Part shown: positions 59,341-64,000 of the stretch, one piece after another
Layout of the letters: the number at the start of each line of letters is the position of its first letter
How positions within the stretch are numbered: the stretch's first letter is position 1
Source of the DNA: Pseudoalteromonas sp. '520P1 No. 423'
GTDB lineage: Bacteria; Pseudomonadota; Gammaproteobacteria; Enterobacterales; Alteromonadaceae
Assembly (NCBI RefSeq): GCF_001269985.1
Contig: NZ_BBZB01000002.1
Location: 186,001-250,000, forward strand
Direction of reading: 5' to 3'
DNA length: 64,000 bases
Notes under the pieces: model-generated
Database searches by the model: none
Told to the model about the DNA's origin: nothing
Seen by the model: the letters and a program-made list of their open reading frames with translations, nothing else
Translations under genes and position numbers: made by a program

Positions 59341-59949
59341 TTACATCAAAACTCTTGCTGTAACGCCTATCAAGGCGATGCCTGTAATTTTATCTATGAT
59401 ATGAACATTTTCTCTAAGCTTTTCGAGTACACTAGATTTAGATAAAACTAAAGCAATTAAACAATACCAAAGTGTATCTATTCCCCCTACCGTACTCACC
59501 ATAATGATTTTTTGACCAAAACCAGCACCAGCCTCAATGAATTGACTGAATAATGCTATAAAAAAAATGGCAATTTTAGGGTTTAAAAAAGCTATCATAA
59601 AACCTTCAAAGGCACTTTGTTTTAACGTAACCGTAGAGGTTTCTTGTTTTAAACTACTTAAAGATGAGTTTGAAGTTAAAGCTTTAAATGCTAGCCAAAG
59701 TAAAAAAACTGCTCCCGCATATTTTATGATATTAAATAGCCAAGGCGTTTCTTTAATAATAAGCGCCATACCTAATATGGTTAATACGGCATATAAAGCT
59801 ATTCCTGCACCATGTGCAATACTGACAACAAAACCATTAAGACGCCCACCTGACATAGTATGTTTTAAAACTACCATCAAACTCGGTCCCGGTGTCATAG
59901 CGCCTAAAACACAAATAGAGGCCAGTGATAACCATGCTGCTAATTCCAT
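59341..59949 (-). CDS. LysE/RhtB-family amino-acid exporter
   Basis: A 202-residue inner-membrane transporter with about six helices. The family signature is at the N-terminus: LGAMTPGPSLMVVLKHTMSGGRLNG (residues about 16-40), followed by AGAVFLLWLAFKAL and GFMIAFLNPKIAIFFIALFSQF (the conserved NPK motif). Members export amino acids or related small molecules such as homoserine lactones; the substrate cannot be read from sequence. It has its own AGGGGA-type site before ATG and ends 25 bases before the terminator. Confidence 0.9.
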   Translation of the reverse strand: MELAAWLSLASICVLGAMTPGPSLMVVLKHTMSGGRLNGFVVSIAHGAGIALYAVLTILGMALIIKETPWLFNIIKYAGAVFLLWLAFKALTSNSSLSSLKQETSTVTLKQSAFEGFMIAFLNPKIAIFFIALFSQFIEAGAGFGQKIIMVSTVGGIDTLWYCLIALVLSKSSVLEKLRENVHIIDKITGIALIGVTARVLM

Positions 59950-60059
59950 ACTTTATATCCCCTTTAAATAATATGAAATATTGTAACTAACATTTCACAT
60001 GAATATAAATCTAAAATTTTAATTTCAGCTATCACTTTATTTCATACCTTAAAATAATA

Positions 60060-60512
60060 TCAATTATTGAAAGGCATATTCTGCGGCACAGATGCAAATA
60101 AATTAATTTCTAAATTTTGTGTTTTACCCGCCTCTAGGGTGACGCGTGTCTCTTTTAAAGGTGTAACTGGGGTTGGCAGGTTTTTAATCACATATTCACC
60201 TTCTGGTAAATTAATAGCAAGCTCACCTTCACTTTTGGTTTTTACGACTTGTATTAGCTTTTCTTTTTTATCATAAATATTAAAAGATTGCTGTATTTGT
60301 GTAAAATTACAATGCTTTTTCATCTGCTCAGATGTATCTAGGATTTGCCCAGGACACATAGCGCGATTTGCAATTAAGTGTAATGTACCCGTTGTGTTTA
60401 TTTTCTCTATTGATGTTTCCTCATTTAATGCATTATTTCCTGTAGAGCTCGTTTCTTCCTGACAGCCACTCATAGCTAACAAGGCTAAAAATATCAAACT
60501 ATGTTTTACCAT
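60060..60512 (-). CDS. Small predicted lipoprotein
   Basis: A 150-residue lipoprotein with lipobox LAMSGC (cysteine about residue 17), a Ser/Thr/Asn-rich spacer and a C-terminal beta domain with EGELAINLPEGEYVIKNLP then LKETRVTLEAGKTQNLEINL. This is the pattern of a carboxypeptidase-regulatory or PEGA-like beta-sandwich. Two cysteines (MCPG, HCNF) may form a disulfide. It lies downstream of, but is separated by a terminator from, the large BNR-type gene. Function is unknown. Confidence 0.7.
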   Translation of the reverse strand: MVKHSLIFLALLAMSGCQEETSSTGNNALNEETSIEKINTTGTLHLIANRAMCPGQILDTSEQMKKHCNFTQIQQSFNIYDKKEKLIQVVKTKSEGELAINLPEGEYVIKNLPTPVTPLKETRVTLEAGKTQNLEINLFASVPQNMPFNN

Positions 60513-60527
60513 ATTACCTTCCTTAAA

Positions 60528-60555
60528 AATTAGCCTAGGCGTCCCTAGGCTAATT
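60528..60555 (-). terminator. Terminator of the large propeller/GlyGly-CTERM gene
   Basis: A perfect 12-base stem AATTAGCCTAGG (60528-60539) with CCTAGGCTAATT (60544-60555), loop CGTC, followed on the minus strand by TTTTTAAGG. It lies 36 bases past the stop of the upstream minus-strand gene and just before the lipoprotein gene. Confidence 0.85.
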
Positions 60556-60590
60556 AATTTGTAAATAAGTAAGCTAAATTAATTGCTTAA

Positions 60591-63500
60591 TTACTTTTTG
60601 AATCTACGACCAAAAAGACCCGCTAATGCAAGCAGTATGAAACCAAAAGTACCACCGCTACTTTTCTTTTTCTCTACTGTTACATTGATATTTTTGCTCA
60701 CAGTGTCATTTTCAGCTTGGCCATCATCAGCAACAACCGTAAATGTGATGCTGCCATGTTCACCCTTTATTGCGCTTAAGCTTAGTGCGCCAGTTTCATT
60801 ATTAAAAGCAACATTAACTAAACTTGAAGTTTCAGGGTAAATAGAATAGCTAACTACTTGGTTTTGCTCATTTTCAGGCACTTCACTTGCTGATACAGTT
60901 ACTGATGCAGCTGTTGAGAAGTCTTGCTCTAATGTTAAGCTAGATTGGCTAACACTAAACTCAGGTGCGTCGTTAACTGATTTAATATCAAATTCAAAAC
61001 GCCCTTTAGTTGTATTGTGTTGTTCACCATCACTACCACGTAGGAAGAACTCATCAGTACCAAAATAGTTTGATTCTGGTGTATATCTCACATTATCAAA
61101 ATCAGCTAAAGCAATATGTTGCCCTTTTGTCACTGCCTCATCTGCTAATGTAAACTCTCCTTTGCTTGGTAATGACTCTACATATACGTGAGTCACTGAT
61201 TCATCATCGGCAATATCTTCACTGATTAATGATTGCGACAATGCAAACGTCACATCTTCGTCAACTTCTAGTTCAGCGCCTTTTAACTGGACTTGAGGCA
61301 ATTTGCCAAGTTGTACTCTAAATACACCACGGCCATGAGTAAATGCATATAATTGGTTATCTACAATTGTTAAGTGCTCTGTCATAACATTTGCAAAATC
61401 TGTATTTTCAACAACCCAATTATCACCACCATCAAATGATACAAATAGACCGAGATCTGTACCTACATATAATCTTTTGCTATCTGATGGATCGACAACA
61501 ATTGTATGTACTGGGATATCAGGAATACCATTATCGGCACCTAAATTATCAATGGCTTTCCAAGTCACACCACTATTTTCAGATTTCCACACATGATTAA
61601 CACCAAATGTTGAGTATGTCGCATACGCAATTTGGCTATTATTAGGGTCAAATGTCACAGAAGATACATTACCTAGCACTGGCTGAGATGGATGCCATTG
61701 GGTATCACTTTGTGTCTCACCCGCAGCTTTATTATGAACAATAAAACCACGAGATGTACCTACTAATACATTATCCGAATCACCATTAGCAATACCAAAA
61801 GCTGTGATACTGCTACCTTCAGGCATAGAGTCAGATGCACGGTCCCAAGTTTGGCCCTTATCATTTGTTCTCCAAATGTAATTACCACCTGTCCATAATC
61901 TATCTGGGTTATTATTATCTAGTAAGTGTGGCGTGATAAATCTAAAGCCGTTATCTGGTTCATGCTCACCAAAGTTAACACTTGCATTATTCCAACTCGC
62001 ACCTGAGTCATAACTTACTTGTAATGAGTTATAAACATAAGAAGAGTAAATAATATCTGAGTTTGTAGGATCGATTGATGTATAACCACCGTCTCCACCA
62101 CGGATTTCAACCCAAGTTTGACCGCCTTCAACCGTGCCCATTTGAGTACCGTTATCTTGTGAACCTGCAGCATATTTACTACCATCACTTGCCGCTCCAC
62201 CATGATAGAATTGTGTAACAGCATAGCCATTATTCATGTTTTCAAATTTAATATATTCTTCTTGTGCGTAACCAATTGAGTCATCATTATACCAAGTTGA
62301 GTACATTAAGTGACACATATCAGATACCACAGCAAACACATTACCTTGTGCATCTAAAGTACGCTGAACACCACCATCATTACCTATGTACATGGTTTTA
62401 TTAGTTGTGCCATTATAATCTGGATGGAATACAATAATATGGTTATCAGCATGGATATAACGCTCATGACTTGGATCTAACCACCATTGGCTAGCAATAC
62501 CAAAGTTTTTACCGCCATTATCTGAACGTAAAACGTCAACACCGCCTACCCAAACTCTTTCTGCGTCACTTGGATCTACAGCTAATGTTAAATCATACCA
62601 ACCTTGCCCTGTACCTATTTTAGATGAGCCGCCCCAACACTGCTGATTAACCACACCATCACCATAAGTATAACCAAGCATACTTCTTGCTATTGGCGCT
62701 TCTTCTGGTGCTGTATCTCTACCAACCTGTTTAGTCCAAGTATCGCCCCCATCCATAGATCTAAATAATGAATGAAGTGCATTAGTATTCACATCAACCG
62801 CTAACGCGTAAACAGAATCTTGGTTAGATGGTGATAATGCCACTTCGATACGACCAAAATCTTCATTGCCTTCAACTAATGAATCAATTGTTGTAGTCCA
62901 AGTTGCACCTGCATCTTTAGAAACAAGTACTTGGCTAGGTGCAGTATGGTTACCACATGCAGCAACTAAGTAATCTACCTCTTTATCTGTACGTAATTCA
63001 ATATCTAAACAACCAACAGGGAAAGTACGATCACCTGCTTGTACAGAGAAATCTGCGGCATCAATTAATTTAGTCCAATCACCACCCGCGTTATCTGTTT
63101 TAAATAAACCACCATTACTAGCTACATACATAGTTTTTGGATTGTTATGACTAACTACAATACGGTAGATGAAGTGAAAATCAGGGTTGTTTACTGTAGA
63201 TGCTATCGAATTCCAGCTCGTTCCCGCATCTGATGAAACAAAAATACCATTGCCTCGCATAATACCTGTGTAGCGGAAACCTTCACCAGTACCTGCATAA
63301 ATAATATCAGGATTACCTGGTTCAAAATTTAATGTAGTAACAGCTAAATGCGTCATTAAATCATCAAGTGGTTGCCAGTTTTCACCTGCATCGGTTGTTT
63401 TCCAAACACCGCCTGAAACACCTGCTGTGTACATAGTATCTGGTGTTGTTGGGTGAAATAAAAGAGCACGAGTTCTACCACCTACATTACCTGGACCTAA

Positions 63501-63875
63501 TTGCTCCCAACGATCAACCGTATCACTAGCGTTTACACTTGATGCGTATAGCCCATTTTCCTGTGGTTGTACAAAAGATTGCGCCGCTAAATCATAATGT
63601 GGCTGTTTTTGCATATATGCGCGTGCAATATCATACTTTTCAACTGGTAACTGTTTCATGCCTATTGGCATTCTTTTAGCGTTAAAAAACTCTGCAGCTT
63701 CACTTGGCTTACCATATTTCGCCTTATGAATAAGTTTTTTTTCTAATTTGGCTTGAAATCTATCCGGTAATTGCAGTTGACTCTCATCAACAGACTGGCT
63801 TGATTGGTACATATATCCACCAATTGCAAGCAATACACCAGTAGCAACTAAAGTTTTAGACATGAAACGTCCCAT
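60591..63875 (-). CDS. Large exported BNR/propeller protein with GlyGly-CTERM tail
   Basis: A 1094-residue exported protein. ATG at 63875 follows an AGGGAAC site; a second in-frame ATG is four codons in. Order: signal/anchor (about 5-22), an N-terminal linker (ending VNASDTVDRWEQLGPGNVGGRTR), two sialidase/VPS10-like propellers (about 125-830) with repeated Asp-box SxDxGxTW patterns (TTDAGENWQ, SSDAGTSWN, SKDAGATWT, SFDGGDNWV), a cadherin-like region (about 850-1065) and the tail SSGGTFGFILLALAGLFGRRFKK. The tail is a GlyGly-CTERM signal, as in the M6 protease of this window. It is likely type II-secreted and rhombosortase-processed. No catalytic site of a true sialidase was recognised. Confidence 0.83.
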   Translation of the reverse strand: MGRFMSKTLVATGVLLAIGGYMYQSSQSVDESQLQLPDRFQAKLEKKLIHKAKYGKPSEAAEFFNAKRMPIGMKQLPVEKYDIARAYMQKQPHYDLAAQSFVQPQENGLYASSVNASDTVDRWEQLGPGNVGGRTRALLFHPTTPDTMYTAGVSGGVWKTTDAGENWQPLDDLMTHLAVTTLNFEPGNPDIIYAGTGEGFRYTGIMRGNGIFVSSDAGTSWNSIASTVNNPDFHFIYRIVVSHNNPKTMYVASNGGLFKTDNAGGDWTKLIDAADFSVQAGDRTFPVGCLDIELRTDKEVDYLVAACGNHTAPSQVLVSKDAGATWTTTIDSLVEGNEDFGRIEVALSPSNQDSVYALAVDVNTNALHSLFRSMDGGDTWTKQVGRDTAPEEAPIARSMLGYTYGDGVVNQQCWGGSSKIGTGQGWYDLTLAVDPSDAERVWVGGVDVLRSDNGGKNFGIASQWWLDPSHERYIHADNHIIVFHPDYNGTTNKTMYIGNDGGVQRTLDAQGNVFAVVSDMCHLMYSTWYNDDSIGYAQEEYIKFENMNNGYAVTQFYHGGAASDGSKYAAGSQDNGTQMGTVEGGQTWVEIRGGDGGYTSIDPTNSDIIYSSYVYNSLQVSYDSGASWNNASVNFGEHEPDNGFRFITPHLLDNNNPDRLWTGGNYIWRTNDKGQTWDRASDSMPEGSSITAFGIANGDSDNVLVGTSRGFIVHNKAAGETQSDTQWHPSQPVLGNVSSVTFDPNNSQIAYATYSTFGVNHVWKSENSGVTWKAIDNLGADNGIPDIPVHTIVVDPSDSKRLYVGTDLGLFVSFDGGDNWVVENTDFANVMTEHLTIVDNQLYAFTHGRGVFRVQLGKLPQVQLKGAELEVDEDVTFALSQSLISEDIADDESVTHVYVESLPSKGEFTLADEAVTKGQHIALADFDNVRYTPESNYFGTDEFFLRGSDGEQHNTTKGRFEFDIKSVNDAPEFSVSQSSLTLEQDFSTAASVTVSASEVPENEQNQVVSYSIYPETSSLVNVAFNNETGALSLSAIKGEHGSITFTVVADDGQAENDTVSKNINVTVEKKKSSGGTFGFILLALAGLFGRRFKK

Positions 63876-64000
63876 AGTGTTCCCTTTTTATCTTATAGTT
63901 AATTGTTATTACCTGAACTAAAAACCCTATAAAAATATAGAATTAAAGTTCTATTTTAGTTTTTAGTAAAATAAACCGAAAGCATTTGTATCCTTTTTTT

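Noticed and set aside
60591..63875. Active sialidase
   Set aside because: Asp-box propeller repeats are present, but the arginine triad and catalytic Tyr/Glu of sialidases could not be identified.

Overview
The window looks like a chromosomal segment of a marine gammaproteobacterium of the Alteromonadales type (Colwellia, Thalassotalea or Pseudoalteromonas relatives). This is inferred from the strongly AT-rich sequence, two secreted proteins with a GlyGly-CTERM tail, a hutHU pair, many cyclic-di-GMP proteins and a complete type VI secretion system (T6SS). No rRNA, tRNA or CRISPR array was seen.

Layout. 1-5.5 kb: decayed GGDEF (minus) and EAL (plus) genes, then an intact HD-GYP phosphodiesterase with a solute-binding sensor region. 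5.9-25.3 kb: an uninterrupted plus-strand T6SS operon, tssA-hcp-tssB-tssC-tssC-like-tssE-tssF-tssG-tssH-(periplasmic binding protein)-tagH-tssJ-tssK-tssL-tssM. 25.4-41 kb: a patchwork of intact genes and wrecks. It holds a serine hydrolase, a truncated amidohydrolase, an HExxH protein, a RidA-like gene hit by a small palindromic element and an IS66 remnant, an M6 protease with seven tandem calcium-binding repeats, a CadC-like regulator between two esterase-TPR paralogues (one broken), and an ECF sigma factor with a membrane partner. 41.2-45.8 kb: hutU, hutH and a divergent LysR regulator. 45.9-50 kb: two hydrolase genes, each broken by one small lesion. 50.4-57.6 kb: a minus-strand VgrG module, made of a large unknown protein, a decayed RelA/SpoT-domain gene, VgrG, an unknown, PAAR and a small membrane protein. 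57.8-64 kb: a decayed hybrid histidine kinase, a LysE-type exporter, a lipoprotein and a large BNR/propeller GlyGly-CTERM exoprotein.

How it fits together. The core operon supplies sheath (TssB/TssC), tube (Hcp), baseplate (TssA/E/F/G/K), membrane complex (TssJ/L/M), sheath recycling (TssH) and an FHA regulator (TagH). It contains no VgrG or PAAR. The tip proteins come from the separate module about 26 kb downstream, whose upstream genes are the probable cargo. One cargo gene carries a RelA/SpoT nucleotide pyrophosphokinase-like domain, recalling known T6SS and toxin-antitoxin nucleotide synthetases, but it has two in-frame stops and two frameshifts.

The strongest general pattern is contrast. 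Every T6SS structural gene is open, while about a dozen accessory genes (signalling, hydrolases, regulators, one effector candidate) are broken by nonsense codons, one-base indels, deletions or insertions. This suggests recent relaxed selection on accessory functions. Some one-base indels could be sequencing error and need read-level confirmation.
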